A stretch of 39,920 nucleotides of DNA from the NCBI GenBank assembly GCA_020426505.1, contig JAGQPX010000093.1, positions 1 to 39,920 of the forward strand. Reading direction: 5' to 3'. The position numbers were made by a program, and so were the translations under genes. This DNA comes from Planctomycetaceae bacterium (lineage in GTDB: Bacteria > Planctomycetota > Planctomycetia > Planctomycetales > Planctomycetaceae). The notes under the pieces are model-generated. The model ran no database searches. It worked only from the letters and a program-made list of their open reading frames with translations, and had not been told where the DNA came from. Shown in pieces: positions 14,762 through 22,418 of this stretch (within the stretch, counting starts at the first letter, position 1; every line of letters starts with the position of its first letter).

Positions 14762-16738
14762 ATGAGGGTCTGTCTCACAAGCCGTCGGCTGCTGCTGATC
14801 ACAGTGGTTGGGTGGTTTGCTCTGTCGATGTTGCTTCCCGGACGCACTCGAAACGTGCCCACGCTTTCTGCTGCGCCGCTCGTCATCAACCCGACAGACC
14901 ATCCCTACGATCCAGACTGGCCAGAAGTCTTCTGGGTCTTGCGGACTAAGTGCAACGGTTGCCACCGACCGGGCACCGACAGGCACGACTTCACCACCTA
15001 CGAGGCCATCATTGGAGGAGGCGTCGATGGCGAGTCACCCGTGGTCGTCCCCGGTGACCCGGAAGACTCACCTCTGTGGCAACAGGTCGTCTGGAACCAC
15101 GCGGACGACCCGGCTTCGCCGTACGATGTCGAGCCGTCGATGCCTCCGGAGAAGAGTGACTGGCTGACTGCCGGACAACTCGCCGCGATGGAACGCTGGA
15201 TCACCCGCGGGGCATTCGACATGCAGTTGCCCGTGACGTGCAACATTCGGCCGATCACCGAGATCGACTTCCCGTCGGCGAAGGAGTGCGCGGCGTGTCA
15301 CCCCACGCACTACGAGCAATGGTCCCGCTCGATGCATGCTTACGCGCAGCACAGCCCGGCCTTCGAGGCCTTCACACTGACGTTGACCGAACGCACGGGC
15401 GGAACGCTCGGCACCTTCTGCACCCGCTGTCATACACCGATTGGTGTCAGCTTGGGTGAGACGGCTTCGACCCGCAACATTCATCGCTCGCGCATCTCGA
15501 TGGAGGGAGTCACCTGCGTCGTCTGTCATCGGCTGCAACGACCGTACTACAAAGCCAGTGGACGCCTCCCAGTCGCTCCAGGACAAGTCAACGACGTCTG
15601 TCTGTTTGGTCCGTTTGAAAACCCGGTTCAATTGGACGGCAACACACACCCCGCAGCCGGAAGCCAGCACCTCACGAGCGCCGCCTTCTGTGGAGCATGC
15701 CACGACGTCACCAGCCCCGAAGGAGTGCGGCTAGAGGAAGCATTCAGTGAATGGCAGAACAGCCCCGCTGCTGAGGACGGCTTCACCTGTCAGCACTGTC
15801 ACATGGGACCGATCCAGGGCGTCCCCGTCCAGCGTCACGAGCGGCCTCACGGCAAGATCGCTGTCGTCCCCGGTGTCGACCCGGATACGTTCCCAGATCG
15901 TCCGCTCTCCGACCACTCGTTCGCAGGTCCGGACTACTCACTGCTTCCCGACACCGAGTTCCCTCATAAACTCGACTGGATGTACGAGACCGACTACCGC
16001 ATCGCAGAGAACCTGTCGCCTCATCAGCAGGAGACACTCGTCGAGTTGCGACTTGAGAATCGTCGTTTGCTCCATGATGCCGATGCCAAGCGGTACGAAC
16101 TGTTGAAGAACGCTGCCAAGATTCACGTCACACATCCCGACTGCGTTACGCCCGGTCGAGCGATGCGAGTGCGAGTCGACGTGACGAGCAAGACGGCCGG
16201 GCACAACTTCCCCACCGGCTTCACCGCTGAACGACAGGCCTGGGTCAGCGTGATCCTCCGAGATCCATCGGGACACATCGTTTACGCAAGCGGTGATGTC
16301 GACCAGAACGGCGATCTGCGCGACGAGCACAGTCATTTCGTTGAGTCAGGCGAACTGCATTTCGATCGCAAGCTGCTCAACTTCCAAAGCAAGTTCGTCA
16401 CGCTGACCGCTCAGGGGACCGAACGGTCCGTCATCATACCGGTGAATCGGCACCTCAGCCCGGTCAATGTTGTGCGGCCGGCAACCGGCATTACTCAGTC
16501 GTTCGGACGACCGCTCACGTTTCGTGTCTCAAAAGGCAGCCTGCCTCCCCTGCAGACTGCCGGCCGCACGTACCCCATCCCAATCCCTGACGCACCCGGC
16601 CCCTACCGGATGTGTGTTCGACTCAACTATCGTCACCTCCCCCCTGCCCTGTTCGACAAGATTGGCATCCCCCACCTCAAACACCTGCTGGAGACCGTCG
16701 TCATCGACGAGTACACAACCACGATCACCGTTCGCTGA
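14762..16738 (+). CDS. Exported six-heme cytochrome c (cytochrome c554-like)
   Basis: 658 residues. The start ATG 14762 has AGGAG 6 nt upstream; an N-terminal hydrophobic segment (LLLITVVGWFALSMLL) directs export. Six CXXCH heme sites are visible: CNGCH (64-68), CAACH (176-180), CTRCH (220-224), CVVCH (252-256), CGACH (310-314) and CQHCH (343-347). The first lies in a separate domain with the planctomycete cytochrome pattern (VFWVLRTKCNGCHRPG, later SMPPEKSDWLTAGQLAAMER). The other five form a c554/NrfB-like multiheme core (YEQWSRSMHAYAQHSPAFEA). The C-terminal ~270 residues are beta-rich and heme-free. It should carry electrons in the periplasm or at the outer membrane; the partner and acceptor are unknown. 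A putative outer-membrane barrel gene follows on the same strand. Confidence 0.93.
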   Translation: MRVCLTSRRLLLITVVGWFALSMLLPGRTRNVPTLSAAPLVINPTDHPYDPDWPEVFWVLRTKCNGCHRPGTDRHDFTTYEAIIGGGVDGESPVVVPGDPEDSPLWQQVVWNHADDPASPYDVEPSMPPEKSDWLTAGQLAAMERWITRGAFDMQLPVTCNIRPITEIDFPSAKECAACHPTHYEQWSRSMHAYAQHSPAFEAFTLTLTERTGGTLGTFCTRCHTPIGVSLGETASTRNIHRSRISMEGVTCVVCHRLQRPYYKASGRLPVAPGQVNDVCLFGPFENPVQLDGNTHPAAGSQHLTSAAFCGACHDVTSPEGVRLEEAFSEWQNSPAAEDGFTCQHCHMGPIQGVPVQRHERPHGKIAVVPGVDPDTFPDRPLSDHSFAGPDYSLLPDTEFPHKLDWMYETDYRIAENLSPHQQETLVELRLENRRLLHDADAKRYELLKNAAKIHVTHPDCVTPGRAMRVRVDVTSKTAGHNFPTGFTAERQAWVSVILRDPSGHIVYASGDVDQNGDLRDEHSHFVESGELHFDRKLLNFQSKFVTLTAQGTERSVIIPVNRHLSPVNVVRPATGITQSFGRPLTFRVSKGSLPPLQTAGRTYPIPIPDAPGPYRMCVRLNYRHLPPALFDKIGIPHLKHLLETVVIDEYTTTITVR

Positions 16739-16774
16739 GACGAGAGTCATGAAGGAATAGACAATTCACAACTC

Positions 16775-16853
16775 GGGTGGCAGGGTCTGCAGCGAAGCGG
16801 ATGGCCCTGCGATCGCTGATCCGGGCCTTCCCGTTGGTCAGACCCGGCCACCC
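16775..16853. repeat. 79-nt inverted-repeat element between cytochrome and barrel genes
   Basis: Terminal arms of 15 bases (16775-16789, GGGTGGCAGGGTCTG, and 16839-16853) pair with one mismatch. An inner GGCCC/GGGCC stem and a GCGATCGC palindrome lie between them. It fits a small dispersed palindromic element or a structured intercistronic RNA; it may limit readthrough into the downstream gene. Confidence 0.7.
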
Positions 16854-16908
16854 CTGACATGAAATGTTGAATGAACGTCGTGACTTCCCAGCGAACCCGA
16901 CAACCTTG

Positions 16909-18405
16909 ATGCACCGCCTGCAGATCGCCCTCTGGACGTTCGCTTGCGCACTCTTTGTGAGTGTGCCGTTCGCGGTCTGCGCGGATGATGGTGACACCGT
17001 CGGCCGTGTCTCCCTCGATGACTGGTCCCCCTCATCGGTCGAGATACTCCCCCCGCTCGAAGTCGAATTGCATGAGCACGGCGGGTCGTATCTCTACGAA
17101 CCGCTGGACGTCACCAGTGCCCTGCACGATGACCACGGACACGGGCATCACACGACACGCTTGCGACTCCCCGAGAACTGGCAGGGGCCGCAACCGCTTT
17201 CGCTTCCCTACGATTATCTCGGATCGCACTTCATCGAATGGCAGCCGCACGAGACTTGGTTCGGTGACTGTGGTTACCAGTGGGAACCCCGCCTCGTGGG
17301 GTATGGCTCGTACGAACTGTTCGGTGCTGTCTTCGACGAGAACGACACCCGACGCGACGGCATCGGGCATCAACTGCTCCTCGATCTCGACCTCGCCCTC
17401 ACCGGCACCGAACGGGCGCATGTCCAGTTCCGTCCACTCGGCAAGAACAACACGGGCGGCTCGTTCTGGCAACTCTCCTCTCCGACCGGTTACATCGACA
17501 ACTCGACCGGCATCCCTCAACGCTGGTGGATCGAAGGCGAACTCCAATCCATCATCGGACGTCTCATTCACGATCCAACCATCCAACTCGACATCAACTT
17601 CACTGCAGGCAAGTTTCCGTTCGCCCTGCACAACGCCCTGTTGATCAACGATGAGATCACGGGCATCGTCATCGGTAAGAACACTTTCACGCAGACGCCG
17701 CTGAGCAACATCAATACACAGCTGTTCTACGCCTTCGACGAGGTCGACCCGTTCACACATGGCGATGCAGACCTCGCCGGCGTCCACCTCACGGGTGACT
17801 ATCGACATGCACTGCTCGAACTGACGTTCGCCCACCTGTTCAACACGAACAACCGCGACACCAGCTATGTCGCCCTCAGCGGCACGCAGTTCTTCGGCCC
17901 GCTCACACTCGCCGGTCGGGTCATGTTCAAACAGGGAGACAACGCCGGCACGGGTGACGGTCAACTCTACGTGCTGGAATCGAACTTCACGCGTAAGCCG
18001 TCACACTGGTGGGAGGAGCACACGGGCGTCGAGTTGACCGTCTCGTATCTCAACCTGTTCCATGCATCAGACGGCTGGCAACCGATTGCAGGCGGCAACT
18101 TCAACCGGCTGCGAAACCTGTTCACGCTCAACCCTCTGCTCCAGATCGCAGCCGGTCGCCCCCCCAGCGACACAACCGGAGCCGCTCTCGGCGTGCAGAT
18201 GTTCCGCCATCACGAGGACGAATCGATCATCCCCGAACTCGCCATCGAAGAAACCCAGGGCGACACCGCCTGGGGCGTCAGCCTCCGCTACCAACGCAAA
18301 CTCACCCCTCGTACCTACTTCGAACTCCGCGGCTTGAAGACCTGGTCTGACCTGCCCATACTTGTTCGGGAAGGCGTCTTCGCCTCAACGTTCATAATCT
18401 TCTGA
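16909..18405 (+). CDS. Outer-membrane beta-barrel protein candidate
   Basis: About 498 residues. The start at ATG 16909 is chosen because it opens directly with a signal peptide (MHRLQIALWTFACALFVSVP, cleaved near FAVCADD); an in-frame ATG at 16864 would add 15 residues and neither has a clear ribosome site. A His-rich stretch (HDDHGHGHH) follows. The remainder alternates short amphipathic beta segments with polar loops (HQLLLDLDLALTG, IQLDINFTAGKFPFA, LTLAGRVMFKQG, GVELTVSYLNLFHAS, WGVSLRYQRKLTPRTYFELR) and ends with a terminal aromatic strand, FASTFIIF, the signature of Gram-negative barrels. I recognise no named porin family. It follows the six-heme cytochrome by 170 nt, which raises the idea of a porin-cytochrome pairing, so far only by position. 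Confidence 0.78.
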   Translation: MHRLQIALWTFACALFVSVPFAVCADDGDTVGRVSLDDWSPSSVEILPPLEVELHEHGGSYLYEPLDVTSALHDDHGHGHHTTRLRLPENWQGPQPLSLPYDYLGSHFIEWQPHETWFGDCGYQWEPRLVGYGSYELFGAVFDENDTRRDGIGHQLLLDLDLALTGTERAHVQFRPLGKNNTGGSFWQLSSPTGYIDNSTGIPQRWWIEGELQSIIGRLIHDPTIQLDINFTAGKFPFALHNALLINDEITGIVIGKNTFTQTPLSNINTQLFYAFDEVDPFTHGDADLAGVHLTGDYRHALLELTFAHLFNTNNRDTSYVALSGTQFFGPLTLAGRVMFKQGDNAGTGDGQLYVLESNFTRKPSHWWEEHTGVELTVSYLNLFHASDGWQPIAGGNFNRLRNLFTLNPLLQIAAGRPPSDTTGAALGVQMFRHHEDESIIPELAIEETQGDTAWGVSLRYQRKLTPRTYFELRGLKTWSDLPILVREGVFASTFIIF

Positions 18406-18438
18406 AGGCGATCAGACATCGTCATGGGGGGAAGTTTG

Positions 18439-19164
18439 ATGGACCCGGAATCGCTGAAAGAAGTCGGGGATTTTCTGCTGACGTTTATTGGATTTCCCCT
18501 TGGTACCCTGAGTTTTTTCTGGGTGATCCTGATTGCGATCGGCCTCTGGGAGAAGCACTACGTTCGTCCTTACAGTGACGCCTTGGCCCAATCCGAGGTG
18601 GAGGTGCGTCCCCGTCTCATGAAGTTGTGCCGAGCAGCACGTGAATTGAACTTCGTCCGGGGCACATTTCACAAACAGAGGAGTTACGCAGTCACAGGCG
18701 TCTTCGCATTGTCCGATGACCGTGAAATCCTGTTTGAGGCCGGTGAAGGTAAGGTTGCCACGAAGAAGGTCTGCCAGGTTTGGTTGTTCTCGCGGCTGGT
18801 CAACGGTGAAATCCTGATGACGACCGACGAGTTTGATGAAGGCGACATCTCGGGCATCGTCAAGGTGAAATACGTCGTCAACGTCCCCTTGGCGAAACTT
18901 GTGGATGCTCACCGAAAACGCATGGAAAAGTCCTCCGCGACCGTGCAACCGTTTCCGGAGGAGGAAGCTTTCGCGGCATTTGTCGGCATCAAACAGGACA
19001 TGGTTGATGCGATGATCGCCCGAGGCTGGGCACGCTGGCTGGATGAGTCGGAACGAGACGCATGGAAATACACAGTCACCGGTACCTTCCGGATGTCACT
19101 GAATCTCTTCAAGGGCTTCCTGTCGAGCCTGCCTCAGTTCTGGCGTGTCATGGCGCCACGTTGA
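18439..19164 (+). CDS. Uncharacterised single-pass membrane protein (241 aa)
   Basis: ATG 18439 is chosen over ATG 18424 because a GGGGGA ribosome site lies about 8 nt upstream of it, inside what would otherwise be coding. One strong hydrophobic segment near the N-terminus (LLTFIGFPLGTLSFFWVILI, about 12-31) anchors a cytoplasmic domain rich in basic and acidic residues (LIAIGLWEKHYVRPYSDALA; QVWLFSRLVNGEILMTTDEF). I do not recognise the family. It begins 33 nt after the barrel gene and could be in the same transcript. It converges on the lactonase gene 4 nt away. Confidence 0.72.
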   Translation: MDPESLKEVGDFLLTFIGFPLGTLSFFWVILIAIGLWEKHYVRPYSDALAQSEVEVRPRLMKLCRAARELNFVRGTFHKQRSYAVTGVFALSDDREILFEAGEGKVATKKVCQVWLFSRLVNGEILMTTDEFDEGDISGIVKVKYVVNVPLAKLVDAHRKRMEKSSATVQPFPEEEAFAAFVGIKQDMVDAMIARGWARWLDESERDAWKYTVTGTFRMSLNLFKGFLSSLPQFWRVMAPR

Positions 19165-19168
19165 TTGA

Positions 19169-20005
19169 TCAGCAACTTAACCCATAGAACTCGATCGCCG
19201 TGCCGCCGAAGATGCGGTGTTGTTCGGGTTGGCTGAGTGACGACAGGCACTGCTTGAGCGCGTCGAACACCTGTTGATACGTGCCCGCCAACTCGCACAC
19301 GGGCCAGTCGCTGCCGAACATCAGCCGATCCGGACCGAAGGCATCAAGGGCGATGTCGACGTAGGTCTGCAATTGAGCGGGGGTCCAGTTGCTCCAATGT
19401 GCCTCGGTGATCATGCCGGAAAGTTTGCAGGAGATGTTCTTGTGCCGTGCTGCGGCTCGGAAGTCGTGCTCCCAGTCGTCGATGAGGCCGTGCTTGATGT
19501 GCGGCTTGGCGAGGTGATCGATCACCATCGGGAGTTCCGGCAACATCTCCCCCAACTCGGCAGCGAACCGAAGATGCTTGACATAGAACAGCAGATCGAA
19601 CGGCACCCGATACTGCTCCAACACCTGCAATCCGGCGATCACATCCTGCCGCACAATGAAGTCATCCTCTGGTTCATCCTGTGTGATGTGTCGCACGCCG
19701 ACGAACTTCGGATGATCCTTGAACTCCGCCAACTGCTCCTCACAGTCGGGGGACGCGAGGTCGATCCAGCCGACGACCCCTGCAATCCAGTCATGCTCCT
19801 CCGCCATCCGTAGAAACCACCGCGTCTCCTGCAAGTCGTGCTGCGTCTGCACCAGCACGGTCTTGTCCACCCCCGCAGCATCAATCAACGGCTTGAGATG
19901 CACCGGCACAAAGTCCCGCTTGAGCGGCGCATGCTCCGGCACGTCCAGCCACTCATAGCCGAACTTCCCCAGTTCCCAGAAATGCTGATGCGCGTCGATG
20001 ATCAT
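19169..20005 (-). CDS. Amidohydrolase-2 family sugar lactonase (L-fucono/L-galactono-lactonase type)
   Basis: 278 residues, a TIM-barrel amidohydrolase of the group that opens L-fucono-, L-rhamnono- and L-galactono-lactones. The start is ATG 20005 (MIIDAHQHFWELGKFGYEWL), giving the exact family N-terminus with the DAHQHFW metal-ligand motif. Other signatures are LVQTQHDLQETRWFLRMAEE, VGVRHITQDEP, PMVIDHLAKPHI, ISCKLSGMITEA and MFGSDWPVC with the second metal-binding Asp. It would hydrolyse the aldonolactone made by the aldose dehydrogenase encoded at 20869. The nucleotidyltransferase gene lies immediately upstream, separating it from the rest of the sugar genes. The exact sugar is inferred from the neighbours. 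Confidence 0.85.
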   Translation of the reverse strand: MIIDAHQHFWELGKFGYEWLDVPEHAPLKRDFVPVHLKPLIDAAGVDKTVLVQTQHDLQETRWFLRMAEEHDWIAGVVGWIDLASPDCEEQLAEFKDHPKFVGVRHITQDEPEDDFIVRQDVIAGLQVLEQYRVPFDLLFYVKHLRFAAELGEMLPELPMVIDHLAKPHIKHGLIDDWEHDFRAAARHKNISCKLSGMITEAHWSNWTPAQLQTYVDIALDAFGPDRLMFGSDWPVCELAGTYQQVFDALKQCLSSLSQPEQHRIFGGTAIEFYGLSC

Positions 20006-20010
20006 GGGAG

Positions 20011-20577
20011 TTAGTCGTCCTGAATTCGCTGTAGAACGGTTGCCCATTCCTGCTCGACCTTGAGCCTCTCAGCCCAGCCTGTCACAGACCGGATATCAAT
20101 CATCTCAGCTGAGTTCTTCAGCATTCCTGCGATATCTCGCAAATGCTTATCCGATTCCCCACGTTGGTAATAACGGAGCTTGCTGAGAATGATGTCCTCG
20201 GGGTGTCCTGTGTAGACGGGGTAATCCGGCAGGAGTCCGGAAAGCACCCGACGGTTGAGCTGTTGCCGTCCCCACTCCGTGTCAGATGGAATCATGACGT
20301 CAATCTTATTGGCAGATGCTGTGTGCAGGACATTGAACATCTTCCCCCGACGGACAGCATCCAACGCAGCGACTTCGCTAACGTACCAATCGTCCATCGG
20401 GAATTGACTGCAGAATTCGGAAACACGATCTTCGTTGAGATCAATAAGCACGTCCACATCCTGCGTAAAACGTGCCTCTCCGTAGATACTGCTGGCATAG
20501 GAACCAACGATGGCATATGACAGCCCGAGTCGATCGCACGTTTCGACCGCAAATCGGACAACATCAAGCTGCTCCAC
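20011..20577 (-). CDS. Nucleotidyltransferase-fold protein (putative toxin-antitoxin or defence partner)
   Basis: 188 residues. The N-terminal half is a minimal nucleotidyltransferase: YAIVGSYASSIYGEARFTQD, then VDVLIDL, gives the GS followed by DxD metal-binding motif (about Gly26-Ser27, Asp40, Asp42). Later HTASANKIDVMIPSDTEWGR provides a third acidic strand, and EDIILSKLRYYQRGESDKHL is typical of the DUF6036/AbiEii-like group. Such proteins transfer nucleotides to proteins or tRNA, and many are toxins. It overlaps a 71-codon gene upstream by 14 nt. It lies inside the sugar gene group but has no evident role there. Confidence 0.82.
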   Translation of the reverse strand: MEQLDVVRFAVETCDRLGLSYAIVGSYASSIYGEARFTQDVDVLIDLNEDRVSEFCSQFPMDDWYVSEVAALDAVRRGKMFNVLHTASANKIDVMIPSDTEWGRQQLNRRVLSGLLPDYPVYTGHPEDIILSKLRYYQRGESDKHLRDIAGMLKNSAEMIDIRSVTGWAERLKVEQEWATVLQRIQDD

Positions 20578-20779
20578 CGGTCATCCTCCTCAACAACTCC
20601 TGATGAACCCGTGTGTCGTCCCAGTCGGGATGCTGGAATCGGATGTGAGATGTAATCATCGTTCGTGCTGCTCGGTGAGCATTCGAAACGATGAGTGCTC
20701 GGTCCGACTGTGACATGCGCCGCATCGCATCGAGAATGCCGGAGTCTGGTATCTCAGGCTGTTGCGAGTTGCTTTTCAT
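20564..20779 (-). CDS. Small helical partner protein of the nucleotidyltransferase (71 aa)
   Basis: The product begins MKSNSQQPEIPDSGILDAMR and ends RVHQELLRRMTGGAA; the segment AARTMITSHIRFQHPDWDDT gives a helix-rich fold. The pattern H-P-x-W followed by a terminal basic helix with LLRR is one I associate with small proteins encoded next to nucleotidyltransferases. The 14-nt overlap with the downstream gene implies coupled translation, typical of antitoxin-toxin pairs. I cannot name the family or show binding. Confidence 0.7.
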   Translation of the reverse strand: MKSNSQQPEIPDSGILDAMRRMSQSDRALIVSNAHRAARTMITSHIRFQHPDWDDTRVHQELLRRMTGGAA

Positions 20780-20868
20780 CTACGTCATTCTCTCGTGTTT
20801 GGTTTTGACACGCGGGGAGTTGCCCGTGGAACTGGAGATGGTAGCCATCAATTCTCAACTATACTCAA

Positions 20869-21813
20869 TCAACCCTCAAAGGGATCATTATTCTCTGGCC
20901 GCCCCTCGATGTAAAACCAGTTGTGGATTGGGGCGAGGATTTGCTGGACGTCTTTGAACAGGGCTGCGTCGAGGGGTTGTTCGATCCAGTCGGCCCATTG
21001 GCGGACGCGCTGGGGGTTGGCACTGCCTGTGATGCAGGTGGTCATGTCAGGGTTGGCGACCGAGAACTGCAGGGCCAGTTGGGCGATGTCGATGCCGTGC
21101 TGCTGGCAGTGCTCTGCGGCGTGGCGACAGGTCTCGCGGACTTCGGGAGTCGCCTTGTGCCAAGGAGGCAGCGGGGCGCCCGTCAGCAGCCGGGCGGAGA
21201 ACGGGGCAGCGTTCATGATGCCGACGTGCTTCTCTTTGAGGTACGGCACGAGGTCGCCGAACATCGTGTTCTGCAGCGTGTAGTGGTTGTAGCTCAGCAC
21301 CACGTCGAGGTCCGTCTGGTCGAGGATGAACTTGAAGATGTGCATCGGATAGCCGCTGATGCCGATGTAACCGACCTTCCCCTTCTCCTGCTCCTTGCGA
21401 AGTGCGGGGAGCGTCTCATCGACGATCTGTTGCATGTCAACGAACTCGATGTCGTGACAGAGCATGATCTCAATATGCTCGACCCCCAGCCGTTCGAGCG
21501 AGATGTCGACCGACTCCGCAACTCGCCGTGCAGAGAAGTCGAAGTGCGTCCCGCTGTATCGCCCCAGCTTGCTCGACAGCAAATACGAATCCCGAGGCAC
21601 ATCCCGCAGCGCCACACCCAGCAACACCTCACTCATGCCCCGTCCGTAAAAGGGCGACGTGTCGATGTAGTTCATCCCACAATCGATCGCCGCATGCACA
21701 GCCTCCAATGCCTCCGAGACATCAACCTGCCGAAACTCCTGCCCGAGCGATGACGCGCCGAACGAGAGGATCGGCAATTCAAGGTCGGTGCCAGTCAGTT
21801 TGCGAGTCTGCAT
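20869..21813 (-). CDS. Aldo/keto reductase, L-galactose/L-fucose 1-dehydrogenase type
   Basis: 314 residues. The start is ATG 21813 with a GAGGG ribosome site; the frame extends to 21852 without support. The AKR tetrad is visible as Asp (NYIDTSPFYGRG), Tyr in the same motif, Lys (LLSSKLGRY) and His (MLCHDIEF). The segments FGASSLG, HFDFSARRVAESVDISLERL, ETLPALRKEQEKGKVGYIGI, VLSYNHYTLQN, LPPWHKATPEV and LALQFSVANPD closely follow the plant L-galactose dehydrogenase sequence as I remember it. That enzyme oxidises L-galactose to L-galactono-1,4-lactone with NAD. L-fucose, its 6-deoxy analogue, is the main alternative substrate. FucU, the lactonase and UxaE neighbours fit either sugar for the first steps. 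Confidence 0.88.
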   Translation of the reverse strand: MQTRKLTGTDLELPILSFGASSLGQEFRQVDVSEALEAVHAAIDCGMNYIDTSPFYGRGMSEVLLGVALRDVPRDSYLLSSKLGRYSGTHFDFSARRVAESVDISLERLGVEHIEIMLCHDIEFVDMQQIVDETLPALRKEQEKGKVGYIGISGYPMHIFKFILDQTDLDVVLSYNHYTLQNTMFGDLVPYLKEKHVGIMNAAPFSARLLTGAPLPPWHKATPEVRETCRHAAEHCQQHGIDIAQLALQFSVANPDMTTCITGSANPQRVRQWADWIEQPLDAALFKDVQQILAPIHNWFYIEGRPENNDPFEG

Positions 21814-21844
21814 CAATAATCCCTCTGTTTTGAGAGATAAATCT

Positions 21845-22297
21845 CTACTCACCCGGCTGCCGCACGCCCATCGTCAGCAGCACGTTGGCCCAGAGGGCCT
21901 GGTCGCCGGTTTGGATGGTGAGGACATGGTCGCGGCTGGCGACGGCATCGTAGAAGTCGAACTTCAGGATCGGCTCCAGCGGGACATGCACGTGAGCCGC
22001 GTCGAGTGTTTCGCGGAACTCGGACCAGACGGGCGGATCGCCTTTGCCGGCGTAAGGGTCGTCGTCGGGGATGCCCATCACGTTGACCGCTTCGATCGGC
22101 ATGGCTGTGACCAGCACCTCCAGCACCTGCCTGACGGTGACCAGACCCGGAGAGAGATTGAGGCTGACGAGTTCAGCCCTGGGTCCAAGTGTGTTGTACG
22201 CCGGGTAGTTGCCGTCCGCGATGAGCACCTTCGAGTGATGCCCGGCGCGGCCGATGATCTGATTGATTTCAGGGTGAATCAGTTGATGTTTGAGCAT
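21845..22297 (-). CDS. fucU: RbsD/FucU family sugar mutarotase
   Basis: 150 residues. FucU-type enzymes interconvert the alpha and beta anomers of L-fucose and related sugars, feeding the correct anomer to the next enzyme. The signature GRAGHHSKVLIADGNYP (about 16-32, with the conserved His) and the terminal segment VLTIQTGDQALWANVLLTMG are characteristic; AVNVMGIPDDDPYAG lies between. It sits between uxaE and the aldose dehydrogenase gene, 31 nt upstream of the latter, which agrees with mutarotation of a pyranose before C1 oxidation. FucU is favoured over RbsD by neighbours and length. Confidence 0.9.
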   Translation of the reverse strand: MLKHQLIHPEINQIIGRAGHHSKVLIADGNYPAYNTLGPRAELVSLNLSPGLVTVRQVLEVLVTAMPIEAVNVMGIPDDDPYAGKGDPPVWSEFRETLDAAHVHVPLEPILKFDFYDAVASRDHVLTIQTGDQALWANVLLTMGVRQPGE

Positions 22298-22314
22298 GAG
22301 GATTGCCTTTCAAT

Positions 22315-22418
22315 AGTAGTCACCACGCTCCCGCGTGATGTCAGTGTCGCTCGAAAGAGAACGAGTACGTGATCGTCTTCAGTTCATCCGCTCATCACGG
22401 CGGAGCGTGATGACTACT
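22315..22418. repeat. 104-bp inverted-repeat element between uxaE and fucU
   Basis: Arms of 26 bases (22315-22340 and 22393-22418) pair at 23 positions, and each arm is itself a small hairpin (CACG..CGTG). The right arm ends exactly one base before the uxaE stop codon, and the left arm lies 17 nt before fucU. It could act as an intercistronic stem in the mRNA or be a mobile palindromic element. Confidence 0.75.

Noticed and set aside
14762..16738. Cytochrome as a PSD1/PSCyt1 planctomycete protein
   Set aside because: Only the first heme region fits that type; the other five CXXCH sites and the C-terminal domain do not match PSD1 architecture.
20923..21753. 276-codon plus-strand ORF opposite the aldo/keto reductase
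   Set aside because: Antisense shadow with no domain; the minus strand has the AKR catalytic tetrad.
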